Shown here in pieces: positions 34,087-42,771 of a stretch of 64,000 nucleotides of DNA. The notes under the pieces are model-generated. The model saw nothing but the letters and a program-made list of their open reading frames with translations, did no database searches and was not told where the DNA came from. The position numbers were made by a program, and so were the translations under genes. The stretch is from JABDMH01 sp965223105 (GTDB lineage: Bacteria; Bacteroidota; Bacteroidia; Chitinophagales; Saprospiraceae), in NCBI GenBank assembly GCA_965223105.1, contig OZ244987.1, positions 6,386,001 to 6,450,000 on the forward strand. The letters run 5' to 3'. Within the stretch, counting starts at the first letter, position 1; each line of letters begins with the position of its first letter.

Positions 34087-34646
34087 CCTGTAGTGATTTG
34101 TAGATTGTTTTGAAGAACGAATTTATTGTATTACTGATTTCAAGAATTTTTACACCAATCAACTCCACTCATGGCAACAGTCAATGAGCTGGTATTGAAT
34201 TGAAGAATGGGATCCAAATATAACCTCCAGTTTGCTAACCAGGAGCCTTGGCTGGGCATTGATTCTACAAATTTACGATATCTTGACGAGCTGGTCCACC
34301 CATCACCTCGTGAATTAGACTTCGAGTAAGACCTCATTTTCTTCCTTCATTTTTCCGATGATCCCAAAATCCTGCAGAGCGGCACACCCTATTCAACAGG
34401 CTCAAAGAATTTTGAAATTTCGCCAAGTAGAAAAAAGGAAAAGAAGCCAACAATCGTCACTACCAAAGGTGACGTCCGGAAAATTATCTCTCCCTCGCAA
34501 AATCACCTTTGATCAAGTATAAAAATATTACTCCTCCGAAATTTAAAGATTTCATCAAATACCTGAAAGGTGATAGAAAGACTTGATGTAATTTATTTAC
34601 TTTTAATTTCCACATAATGATAATCTAATCATAGCAATACGCACCA
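34087..34646. other. Long intergenic region upstream of katG and the DUF1080 gene
   Basis: These 560 AT-rich bases separate two divergent genes and must hold both promoters, though no clean TTG/TAnnTTTG pair is visible. A plus-strand frame at 34207-34329 (40 codons, MGSKYNLQFANQEPWLGIDS at the start) has protein-like composition but no recognised family. I leave it as a possible micro-gene or fragment. Confidence 0.3.
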
Positions 34647-35435
34647 ATGAATTCGTCTTCGCTACACCACCGGATCATACGAGTCACTTTCTTTACTTTA
34701 CTTTTCGCCCCACTCGTTGGCCAGGAAATACCTAAACCTATGCCAATGAAGCCGGCAATGACTGAAGTTTGGGAGCCTATGATTCCTGTGGTTACCCCGG
34801 GAGAGAAAAGTAATGATGGTTTTGTCGGGGCTCCTTCCGATGCGATCATTCTTTTTGATGGAAAGGATCTTTCAGCTTGGGAGAATAAGGATGGAGAAGC
34901 AGCCGAATGGCTGGTACACGATGGGGTATTTACTGTGAAGAAGGGCACTGGTGATATTTTTACCAGGCAAGCATTTGAAGATTTTCAACTGCATGTTGAA
35001 TGGCTGATACCGGAAAATATTTCTGGTGAGAATCAGGCTCGAGGCAATAGCGGCATATTCCTTCAAAATCGTTATGAAATTCAAGTATTAGACAATTACC
35101 AGAACAGCACCTATATCAATGGTCAAGCAGGAAGTATCTATAAACAAACACCTCCCTTAAAGAACGCAATGCGACCTCCAGGAAAATGGAATGTATTTGA
35201 CATCATCTATACCGCACCCCGATTTAAGGAAGATGGCCGCTTGTTTTCAGCTGCAAGGGTCACCGTCATCCACAACGGAGTGCTGATTCAAAACAATACC
35301 CAGATAACCGGTCATACACCCAACACTGGATTGCCGAAATATACCGCACATGGTAAGGGTCCGATACGACTTCAGGACCACCGTGATCCCAGTGAACCGA
35401 TCAGCTTCAGAAACATTTGGATACGGGAGTTGTAA
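34647..35435 (+). CDS. Secreted DUF1080 (3-keto-disaccharide hydrolase-like) protein
   Basis: A 262-residue protein with a signal segment (VTFFTLLFAPLVGQ) and a single DUF1080 domain. Typical stretches are IILFDGKDLSAWENKDG, FQLHVEWLIPE, RGNSGIFLQNRYEIQVLD, WNVFDIIYTAPRF and GPIRLQDH. The fold is a concanavalin-like jelly roll; some members hydrolyse 3-keto-glycosides. It would act in the periplasm or at the surface on carbohydrate. The next gene, a beta-helix lipoprotein, starts 56 bases downstream, so the two may form a carbohydrate-processing pair. Confidence 0.88.
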   Translation: MNSSSLHHRIIRVTFFTLLFAPLVGQEIPKPMPMKPAMTEVWEPMIPVVTPGEKSNDGFVGAPSDAIILFDGKDLSAWENKDGEAAEWLVHDGVFTVKKGTGDIFTRQAFEDFQLHVEWLIPENISGENQARGNSGIFLQNRYEIQVLDNYQNSTYINGQAGSIYKQTPPLKNAMRPPGKWNVFDIIYTAPRFKEDGRLFSAARVTVIHNGVLIQNNTQITGHTPNTGLPKYTAHGKGPIRLQDHRDPSEPISFRNIWIREL

Positions 35436-35491
35436 ATCAACAAAATGGAATCAGGAAACGGAGATTAAGCTCAGCGAGAAAGGTTGACCTC

Positions 35492-37360
35492 ATGAATAAT
35501 TCTATGCTTTATCGAACCACCCTTGCTTTTATCGGGCTGATGCTTTCAGCGATTGGATGCTTAAGCGAAGACGGGAAGGTTTTTTACTTGTCTCCCGAGG
35601 GTAAAATAGATGCTTCCGGTAGCAAGGCAGATCCGGTTTCCAGCTTACATCGAGCCGTGGAGCTGGCGCAGCCTTTTGTAGGAAAGCAAAAGGTTACTTT
35701 TTGGCTTGCTGGAGGTCGCTATGCCATAAACAAACCCCTGGAATTGGGCAAAAGGGATGGTGGTTCGGCTGAAGGGCCTATTCACTGGAAGGCACAACCC
35801 AATGAGATCCCGGTGATTAGTGGTGGTATCCCTATTCTCGAATGGCAGCAGCACGGAGAACAATGGATTGCTGCCATACCCGAAGAAATACCTCACTCCT
35901 TTCGCTCACTCTATATCAATGGACGACGTGCCGTGAGGGCACGGTTTCCCAACACCGGTTATCTAAGGATCAAAGAAGCTGGGGAAGATAATCGCACCAA
36001 CTTTTTCTTCCACGAAGGCGATTTCCCCCGACCAGAGGTTGAAGCTGATCTCGAATTGATACTACTCCATGATTGGTCCATCACCAGAATTGGAGTCAGA
36101 TCAATTGACTGGCAGAAAAATCAATTGTTTACCATCGATTCTATAGGCTCGAGGACACATACATTCTTCTCCTTGACCAACTGGGAGAAACAACCTCGGT
36201 ATTTGCTCGAAAATGCAAAGGAGTATCTGGACACACCCGGCGAGTGGTATGCTGACTTTGACCAGCAAAAGATTTACTATTATCCATTGGCGGGAGAAAG
36301 TATTCAGGATTCAAAAGCGTACATTCCCCTAGCTTCAAGTTTGCTGACGATCCATGGTGATCACGATGCGGGCACATTTACCGGCTATATGCACTTTGAG
36401 GGATTGGCATTTGAACATACATCGTGGACATTGCCTTCGGATCGGTATGCCGGCATACAGGCTTGCATGTTTGACAACCGGTATGATAATGCCCCTGGAT
36501 GGGATCAGGTCCCAGCAGCAATCACCTTGACACTAGCCGAGCATTGCACCTTCACCAAATGTGACATCAGACATACCGGAGGATCTGGTCTTTGGATTGG
36601 GGAAGCCTCGCGATCCTGTGCGGTAAGTGAATGTCATTTTTACGATATCTCTGGTAATGGAATTATGATTGGTGAGGGAAGGGACCGCCGTATTGAAAAC
36701 CAGCCTTGGTGGAAAGTAGCTCCTGACCAGGTGGCTAAGGATAACCTAGTGCAGCGTAGTCTTATCGAAACGTGTGGAACCCAATTCTTTGGTGCTGTGG
36801 GCATTTGGGGTGGGCTGGTAGAAGCCTTAGAGCTGGACCGCAATGAGATAAGGCACATGCCATATACAGGTATCTCCCTAGGTTGGATGTGGGATACCAT
36901 TCCTACACCCTGTGCCAAGAATGTCATCAAGGGCAATCACATACATGACATTATGAAAAGACTGAGTGATGGCGGAGGAATCTATTCGCTAGGATTACAG
37001 CCTGAGAGTTTAATCACTGGCAATCTTATCCATGATGTATCAGTAAATACGGGAAGAGCCGAAAGCAACGGCATGTTTCTCGACGAAGGCACCAAGGATG
37101 TCCTTATTTCTGACAATGTGATCTACAATATTGCCCGCTCACCTTTGCGCTTTCACCGTGCTTCAATCAATGTCGTGCGAAACAATGTACTACAATGCGA
37201 AGAGGGAATCCCACCCATACGGTACAACACCACCCCGGAGAGTCATATTAAAAAAGAGGGTAACTTGATCCTGCAATCGTCGGTAGCCGATGATCAAGCA
37301 ACACTGAAGTCGATCCTAGATTCCATGCAAGGGGATGTGGGCCCAGTGATCGATTTCTAG
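35492..37360 (+). CDS. Lipoprotein with right-handed parallel beta-helix (polysaccharide lyase or glycosidase-like)
   Basis: A 622-residue protein starting MNNSMLYRTT with a lipobox at AIGC. A frame extends upstream to 35417 inside the previous gene, but ATG 35492 fits the signal. The start of the mature part has the YLSPEGKIDASGSKADPVSSLHRAVELA pattern of right-handed beta-helix enzymes, as in family 120 glycosidases and pectate-lyase-like folds. Later come repeated coils such as IGEASRSCAVSECHFYDISGNGI, NVIKGNHIHDIMKRLSDGGGIYS and VLISDNVIYNI. It probably binds or cuts a polysaccharide on the cell surface; the linkage is unknown. Confidence 0.8.
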   Translation: MNNSMLYRTTLAFIGLMLSAIGCLSEDGKVFYLSPEGKIDASGSKADPVSSLHRAVELAQPFVGKQKVTFWLAGGRYAINKPLELGKRDGGSAEGPIHWKAQPNEIPVISGGIPILEWQQHGEQWIAAIPEEIPHSFRSLYINGRRAVRARFPNTGYLRIKEAGEDNRTNFFFHEGDFPRPEVEADLELILLHDWSITRIGVRSIDWQKNQLFTIDSIGSRTHTFFSLTNWEKQPRYLLENAKEYLDTPGEWYADFDQQKIYYYPLAGESIQDSKAYIPLASSLLTIHGDHDAGTFTGYMHFEGLAFEHTSWTLPSDRYAGIQACMFDNRYDNAPGWDQVPAAITLTLAEHCTFTKCDIRHTGGSGLWIGEASRSCAVSECHFYDISGNGIMIGEGRDRRIENQPWWKVAPDQVAKDNLVQRSLIETCGTQFFGAVGIWGGLVEALELDRNEIRHMPYTGISLGWMWDTIPTPCAKNVIKGNHIHDIMKRLSDGGGIYSLGLQPESLITGNLIHDVSVNTGRAESNGMFLDEGTKDVLISDNVIYNIARSPLRFHRASINVVRNNVLQCEEGIPPIRYNTTPESHIKKEGNLILQSSVADDQATLKSILDSMQGDVGPVIDF

Positions 37361-37506
37361 CATTTACAATCTTGATTTAGTGGGTCAAAGTCTATTTATT
37401 AGAGTTTACCTTTCCATCGATCAATTTTTCCGGACAAATGATCCTCCCTACCTGGAAATATGTTAAAAAAAAGTTATATATGAATCGTGACTTTATGGGA
37501 TATTTG

Positions 37507-37777
37507 TACAACCAATACAGAGGTGCTACAATCGCCTGCAATGATCTGGCCTCGGTGTGGTGATTTGAAAAGGAACTCATCTGAATGCCAGACCGAGGAC
37601 GAAAGTCATCGGTAAGTCCTAGGTGAGCAAGAGGACCGGGTAATGTTAAAAAACGCATTACATTGGTGTGGTTTTCAAATGGGTATTTTGCCCCGGCTGG
37701 GAGGCAATATGGCCAGGCACTCAAGTGTTGGAACAATAAAGTGATAACGTTGTACTGTTTTAATTTTACGAAAATCA
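37507..37777 (+). ncRNA. Candidate structured leader upstream of nrdJ
   Basis: The 270 bases before nrdJ carry several pairings. CCTCGGT (37550-37556) pairs with ACCGAGG (37592-37598). TCTGG (37545-37549) pairs with CCAGA (37588-37592), which with the first stem forms a pseudoknot or an exclusive alternative. GTCCT (37616-37620) pairs with AGGAC (37632-37636), and GTAATG (37640-37645) with CATTAC (37656-37661). A hairpin at 37713-37731 lies near the gene. A near-consensus -7 element (GATATTTG, 37499-37506) could start the transcript. No B12 box is visible, so this is not a standard cobalamin riboswitch. It remains a candidate only. Confidence 0.35.
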
Positions 37778-40381
37778 ATGACCAACTTTATGGAAGTGAA
37801 AGGACTTACCCATTCTGGTAGTGACACTGTCGAGCATCCAAAAGGCACCTACACGCATGCAGAGGTCCTACAGGCAGCAAAAGCATATTTTAACGGTGAC
37901 GAACTAGCAGCGTCTGTGTGGCTAAACAAGTATGCTTTGAAGGATGCTCATGGATATATCTACGAATTGTCTCCAACCCAAATGCACCGCCGGCTGGCAA
38001 AAGAAATGGCAAGAATTGAGGCAACCTATCCCAATGCTTTGACTGAGGATGAAATTTTTGCGGTACTGGATAAGTTCAAATATATCGTACCTCAAGGAGG
38101 CCCGATGGCGGGCATTGGGAATGATTTTCAAATATCTTCACTTTCCAACTGTTTTGTCATAGGCAATGGCTTTGATTCCTATTCTGGAATCATCAGGACC
38201 GATGAAGAGCAAGCTCAGTTGATGAAGCGACGGGGAGGCGTGGGTCATGATCTGTCTCATATCCGACCTAAGGGGAGTCAAGTTCAAAATAGTGCCTTAA
38301 CCTCCACCGGGCTAGTCCCATTTATGGAGCGTTTTTCCAACTGTACTCGAGAGGTGGCACAAGATGGCCGAAGAGGAGCTTTGATGCTCACCGTTTCAAT
38401 CAAGCATCCCGATGCTGAAGACTTTATCGATGCCAAGGTGGAAGGTGGTAAAGTCACGGGTGCTAATGTCTCCGTCAGGATAGATGATTCGTTTATGAAG
38501 GCAGCTGTTAAAGGAAGATCTTACGTTCAGCAGTGGCCAATCGACAGCGGTGACCCCGCTGTACAACAAGATATTGATGCCGAGCAATTATGGCACAAGA
38601 TTACTTATAATGCCTGGAAATCGGCAGAACCTGGAGTACTCTTCTGGGATACCATTATCCGTGAATCCATCCCTGATTGCTACGATGATCTGGGATACCG
38701 AACCATTTCAACCAATCCTTGTGGTGAGATCCCCCTCTGTACATACGACTCTTGTCGCTTACTCGCGCTAAATCTGTACAGTTTTGTCGAGAATCCATTC
38801 ACTCCCAATGCAGTTTTTGATTTTGAAAAATTCGGTCATTATGCACGTATTGCCCATCGCTTGATGGATGATATTCTGGATTTAGAATTGGAGAAAATTG
38901 ATGAGATCCTTGACAAAATAGATGCCGATCCAGAGCCTGAAGACCTAAAGGCCACAGAAAAAAATCTTTGGCTCAACATCAAAAAGAAGTGCCAGGAAGC
39001 TCGCCGTACGGGCATCGGAATTACGGCAGAAGGAGATATGTTAGCCGCTCTCGGCTTGCAGTATGGCAAATCTGAAGCCACTGAATTTGCCGTCCAAGTG
39101 CACAAAAACTTGGCGTTAAACGTTTATCGAAGTTCGGTACAATTGGCTAAAGAAAGGGGACCATTCAGCATCTATGATGCTGAAAGGGAGAAGGATAATC
39201 CTTTTATACAGCGGCTGGCTGCAGAAGATCCCGAATTGTATGAAGAGATGAGACAATTTGGAAGGAGGAATATAGCTCTACTGACCATTGCTCCTACTGG
39301 TACCACCAGTTTAATGACTCAAACGACCTCGGGCATCGAGCCAGTCTTTTCGATTAGTTATAAACGTAGACGCAAAGTGAATCCTGGTGATACCGGTACC
39401 ACGGTCAGCTTTGTTGATGATGTCGGTGATTCATGGGAAGAATACACCGTCTTTCACCACAAATTCAAGGACTGGCTGGTGGCCAATGGTTATGTACTAG
39501 ATCGGGTAATGGCACTAGATGACATTTCCCTGCAGGAAATCATTCAAAAATCGCCTTACTACAGGGCGACTGCCAATGATATTGACTGGGTTGAAAAAGT
39601 CAAGATGCAGGGAGCCATCCAAAAATGGGTTGACCATTCCATCAGCGTAACCGTCAATATACCGAATGAGACAACGGTCGAATTAGTGCGTGATATTTAT
39701 CAGACCGCCTGGGAGTCTGGTTGCAAGGGTTGTACCATTTATCGCGATGGCTCTCGCACCGGCGTACTGGTGGCAAAGGAAGATACTGGTCAATCTGAAC
39801 TAAGTGGTACTACCTTTGAACTCAAGAATTCTGTTGCTCCTAAGAGGCCAAAAATCCTGGAAGCGTCAGTACTCCGCTTTAAAAATAATCATGAAGATTG
39901 GATTGCTGTGATTGGTACCTTAAATGACAAACCGTATGAGATTTTTAGCGGTCGCGCTGAAGATACTTTTAGGCTCCCTGACTATGTAGTTCATGGTTGG
40001 ATCATCAAGAATTTTGATGATGTCAACAATTGCAATCGTTACGACTTTCAATTCCTTGATCGCGATGGCTATCGAGTCACCATCGAAGGCTTGTCACGAT
40101 CCTTCGACAAAGAATATTGGAATTATGCCAAGCTTATTTCCGGAGTGATGAGACATGGCATGCCACTGAATTATGTAGTCAACTTAATCAACGGCATGAG
40201 TCCGGATGAACAAAATATCAATACCTGGAAAAATGGTATTGTGCGGGCGTTAAAGAAGTTCATCCCCGATGGCACACGTGTAGTTAAAAAACCATGTCCG
40301 GGGTGTAAAGATCCGGATGGACTCAGATATGAAGAGGGCTGCTTACTTTGTAAGAGCTGTGGATACTCCGAATGCGGTTGA
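37778..40381 (+). CDS. nrdJ: Adenosylcobalamin-dependent (class II) ribonucleotide reductase
   Basis: An 867-residue class II reductase converting ribonucleotides to deoxyribonucleotides with or without oxygen. Active-site residues line up with characterised NrdJ: redox Cys125 and Cys326, with N313-P-C315-G-E317 as the catalytic loop (radical cysteine C315). The spacing of 11 between C315 and C326 matches the family. The C-terminus has a CPGC...CLLCKSCG zinc-ribbon-like cysteine cluster. About 120 residues between the catalytic core and this cluster hold the usual B12-dependent reductase extension. It needs adenosylcobalamin; no cobalamin genes are in the window. Confidence 0.95.
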   Translation: MTNFMEVKGLTHSGSDTVEHPKGTYTHAEVLQAAKAYFNGDELAASVWLNKYALKDAHGYIYELSPTQMHRRLAKEMARIEATYPNALTEDEIFAVLDKFKYIVPQGGPMAGIGNDFQISSLSNCFVIGNGFDSYSGIIRTDEEQAQLMKRRGGVGHDLSHIRPKGSQVQNSALTSTGLVPFMERFSNCTREVAQDGRRGALMLTVSIKHPDAEDFIDAKVEGGKVTGANVSVRIDDSFMKAAVKGRSYVQQWPIDSGDPAVQQDIDAEQLWHKITYNAWKSAEPGVLFWDTIIRESIPDCYDDLGYRTISTNPCGEIPLCTYDSCRLLALNLYSFVENPFTPNAVFDFEKFGHYARIAHRLMDDILDLELEKIDEILDKIDADPEPEDLKATEKNLWLNIKKKCQEARRTGIGITAEGDMLAALGLQYGKSEATEFAVQVHKNLALNVYRSSVQLAKERGPFSIYDAEREKDNPFIQRLAAEDPELYEEMRQFGRRNIALLTIAPTGTTSLMTQTTSGIEPVFSISYKRRRKVNPGDTGTTVSFVDDVGDSWEEYTVFHHKFKDWLVANGYVLDRVMALDDISLQEIIQKSPYYRATANDIDWVEKVKMQGAIQKWVDHSISVTVNIPNETTVELVRDIYQTAWESGCKGCTIYRDGSRTGVLVAKEDTGQSELSGTTFELKNSVAPKRPKILEASVLRFKNNHEDWIAVIGTLNDKPYEIFSGRAEDTFRLPDYVVHGWIIKNFDDVNNCNRYDFQFLDRDGYRVTIEGLSRSFDKEYWNYAKLISGVMRHGMPLNYVVNLINGMSPDEQNINTWKNGIVRALKKFIPDGTRVVKKPCPGCKDPDGLRYEEGCLLCKSCGYSECG

Positions 40382-40468
40382 TCTGACTATAGATTTCTCA
40401 AGGGCCGAAAAGGCACCATTCTATATCCAAGGAATAGTCATCTTTCCTAATGGATCTGTTTTTGCGAA

Positions 40469-41116
40469 TCACAGTTCCATTTCATCAAATTCCATTTGGG
40501 TAATATGCTGATTGGCTAAGGAAAAAACAATATTATCTTCCCGAAAAATGTGAAGTTTCAACAGTTCTACCAGTTTCTTACCTTGTTCTATTGCCGTATC
40601 GAGCACCAGCACTCGTGAATGCTGATCAGGAAGTTGCATGGCCATCCCAAAGAAATTAAAAACTACGGCAGCCAACTGCAATATTTGTATGTGATCATCT
40701 TCCATCATGTCTACTGCTGTCACCGGAGTGGCACCTTTTCCATGTTCCTCACTTTGCAGCAATCGCTGATGTAAAAGGGGGAAAATTGATCTTTCCTCCT
40801 TCCGATGATGTTGTACAATTTCTTGATCAAAGAACTCAAAGAATTCAGCCAATTGGCCGAAACCTTTTTTGGTAATTCCGTCAGCCTGGAGAGCGATCAA
40901 AGTCTCTTCAAATGTTTCTAGCTTGGCCGACAGAATCTTGTGTTCATCCATTAACTTTTGAATGACTGGATGCATTTCATCGTACTTCACCGGTTTCACA
41001 TTTGGAGGTGCATAGGCATCTGGTGGGTCCATAGGAGATAGTTCTTCCATGCCAGGTTCCTTCTCTGCTTTCCTCCTCAGTGGATCCAATTGGTTAATTA
41101 CTTTCAATTCTATCAT
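40469..41116 (-). CDS. Hemerythrin-like (HHE) di-iron protein
   Basis: A 215-residue protein. After a polar N-terminus of about 45 residues comes a four-helix HHE cation-binding domain: H59 (MDEHK), H103-H104 with E107/E108 (VQHHRKEER), H142 (EDDH), and H189 with E193 (LHIFRED). The pattern fits an oxygen- or nitric-oxide-binding di-iron site. It is the last gene of the nitrate reductase operon, three bases after the porin stop, and probably has an NO- or O2-handling role in nitrate respiration. The exact chemistry is not established. Confidence 0.85.
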   Translation of the reverse strand: MIELKVINQLDPLRRKAEKEPGMEELSPMDPPDAYAPPNVKPVKYDEMHPVIQKLMDEHKILSAKLETFEETLIALQADGITKKGFGQLAEFFEFFDQEIVQHHRKEERSIFPLLHQRLLQSEEHGKGATPVTAVDMMEDDHIQILQLAAVVFNFFGMAMQLPDQHSRVLVLDTAIEQGKKLVELLKLHIFREDNIVFSLANQHITQMEFDEMEL

Positions 41117-41119
41117 TTC

Positions 41120-42385
41120 CTAATTTGTTTTCGTCTTGAAAAATTGCGGCTTAAAGACCAACATTGACCAGAGCCAGGTATTGTAGTTCCCTTTGTCGCC
41201 ACCCCTTAAGGATCTCATGGCATCAGTAGGTAGCATGGAAGACCAACCCAATTTTAGCTGTACTTCTGGCTGAATATTTAATGAATAAACCAAATCCAGC
41301 TCCAGTCCCAATCCACTATCCAATGAATTATTCGGATCGCCAGGATCCTGGACCCTATTTGCCAGCAGAAAGTAATGAAGATGTGCATCAAAAAAGGATT
41401 TACTACCTGTTGAACTATTCATTTTTGCAAACACATCGATGAGGCCTCCACCCTTGGTATCTACTGGAATATTGAGAAAGTAATCCATAAATCCGTAGAA
41501 CTTATGATTCGTAGCGTAAAGTGTATGAAATGATCTGACTTTGTCGTTGGAAGGATCCAGTCCATCTGTACCAGATACATAATCCAGTCCGACCCCAATA
41601 TTGGATTTATCAAATTTAAAGGTGTTGTTGAGGGAAAAGAGAAAAGCACTTATGTCAAGATTGCCAACCGTCTCTCCAAGTTGATAGTAAAAGGTGGTTG
41701 TCAAGGAATATTGACCAACATTGTATTGAACATGAGGACCCAGGGTCGATCTATAGTGTAGAGAACCCTCCTCGTCTTCCAGGCCATCAGTGACCGATGT
41801 AAAACTCAGTGCTAATCCGCTGTCATAAGTTTTTTTCAACCAAAGAAATCCCAATGCCCGATAATTGGCCAGCGTGTAATCACCTCTGAATAGGGTCTCC
41901 TGTTCGTTGTTATAGGCCAGACCCAAATGGGTTGTAAACCCCTCTTTTTGATGGAGCACTACTAAGGCATCATGACTTCTGGCTTGCTGCAGCCACTCGA
42001 CATTACCAAGCAAGCGGTGATCATCATAGACCAATTCTTGTCTGCCCAGACGGATCGCCCAGTAGTCAGCGATGCCAAGCTGGGCCCAGGCTTCATGAAC
42101 AGCAGCATTTGATAGGTTACTCAATTGAGGTTCATCACCCCAAACCCGGACATCCTGAACAGAAAATTTAGTTTCAAGGTTTGATTTTCTAAATTCAAAA
42201 ATCAGACGACTTCGTTGCGAAACAAACGCTGCCGGTTTTGCATCGTCGCGAGCCAGCACTCGATATCCATTTCTAAATTCCAATCTTGGCTTAAATTGTC
42301 CAGATAGAGAAAACTGGGCAGCCAAATGTCCCACTGTCATTAATGCCCAAGCCAAACCGATAAGAAATCTCTTTGCAAAACCCAT
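41120..42385 (-). CDS. Alginate-export-family outer membrane channel
   Basis: A 421-residue outer membrane beta-barrel protein beginning MGFAKRFLIGLAWALMTVGHLAAQ, a standard signal peptide, if ATG 42385 is used. A GTG at 42421 directly abuts the upstream stop and is the alternative. The mature part starts FSLSGQFKPRLEFRNGY and has alternating amphipathic strands and KLGWSSMLPT near the end, the pattern of Alginate_exp porins. Strands end with FKPQFFKT. In this operon it most plausibly lets nitrate and nitrite cross the outer membrane, rather than exporting alginate; that is inference from context. Confidence 0.75.
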   Translation of the reverse strand: MGFAKRFLIGLAWALMTVGHLAAQFSLSGQFKPRLEFRNGYRVLARDDAKPAAFVSQRSRLIFEFRKSNLETKFSVQDVRVWGDEPQLSNLSNAAVHEAWAQLGIADYWAIRLGRQELVYDDHRLLGNVEWLQQARSHDALVVLHQKEGFTTHLGLAYNNEQETLFRGDYTLANYRALGFLWLKKTYDSGLALSFTSVTDGLEDEEGSLHYRSTLGPHVQYNVGQYSLTTTFYYQLGETVGNLDISAFLFSLNNTFKFDKSNIGVGLDYVSGTDGLDPSNDKVRSFHTLYATNHKFYGFMDYFLNIPVDTKGGGLIDVFAKMNSSTGSKSFFDAHLHYFLLANRVQDPGDPNNSLDSGLGLELDLVYSLNIQPEVQLKLGWSSMLPTDAMRSLRGGDKGNYNTWLWSMLVFKPQFFKTKTN

Positions 42386-42421
42386 ATCAAAAATTGTCTT
42401 TAACGGACGGAGAATCTTCAC

Positions 42422-42745
42422 TCAATCTTCGCCTCCATAAATATCTTCAATCCATGATTGCAGGGCCATCATCGAAGGAAACCCGATGGTCGGCAAAGCT
42501 AAGAATGCTACTTGCTTAAGTTCCTCACGAGTCGCTCCAGCCGAGATTGCTTTGCGAACATGCGAGTGAAAGGCCCCCTCCAACATAGCACCACCGGAAA
42601 TGCCGACCTTGACCAGTGCACGAGTCTTATCGTCCAATGGACCGGCTGCATGTACGGCGGTACCAAGCGCTTCGTAGGCTTGTCCAATTTCAGGATACTC
42701 GTCCATGAATCTTGTGTACCGTCTGGGAATTTTATCTTTTGCCAT
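42422..42745 (-). CDS. Carboxymuconolactone decarboxylase/AhpD-like protein
   Basis: A 107-residue all-helical protein of the CMD family, with LDDKTRALVKVGISGGAMLEGAFHSHVRKAISAGATREELKQVAFLALPTIGFPS. The redox CxxC of AhpD is absent (EGAFHSH in its place), so it is not a classic AhpD disulfide reductase. It lies within the nitrate operon, between the second NarK gene and the outer-membrane channel gene. Its role there is not known; such proteins recur beside redox operons. Confidence 0.85.
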   Translation of the reverse strand: MAKDKIPRRYTRFMDEYPEIGQAYEALGTAVHAAGPLDDKTRALVKVGISGGAMLEGAFHSHVRKAISAGATREELKQVAFLALPTIGFPSMMALQSWIEDIYGGED

Positions 42746-42771
42746 TTAGGTATGAATTATTTAATTTACAA

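Noticed and set aside
37587..37620. GACGAAAGTC within the nrdJ leader as a hammerhead ribozyme core
   Set aside because: The required CUGAUGA box is not present in the right position and no three-stem junction can be drawn; the GAAA is more simply a tetraloop.
37507..37777. A standard cobalamin riboswitch upstream of nrdJ
   Set aside because: I could not find the B12 box or the GCCACTG core by eye. A covariance search would decide it.
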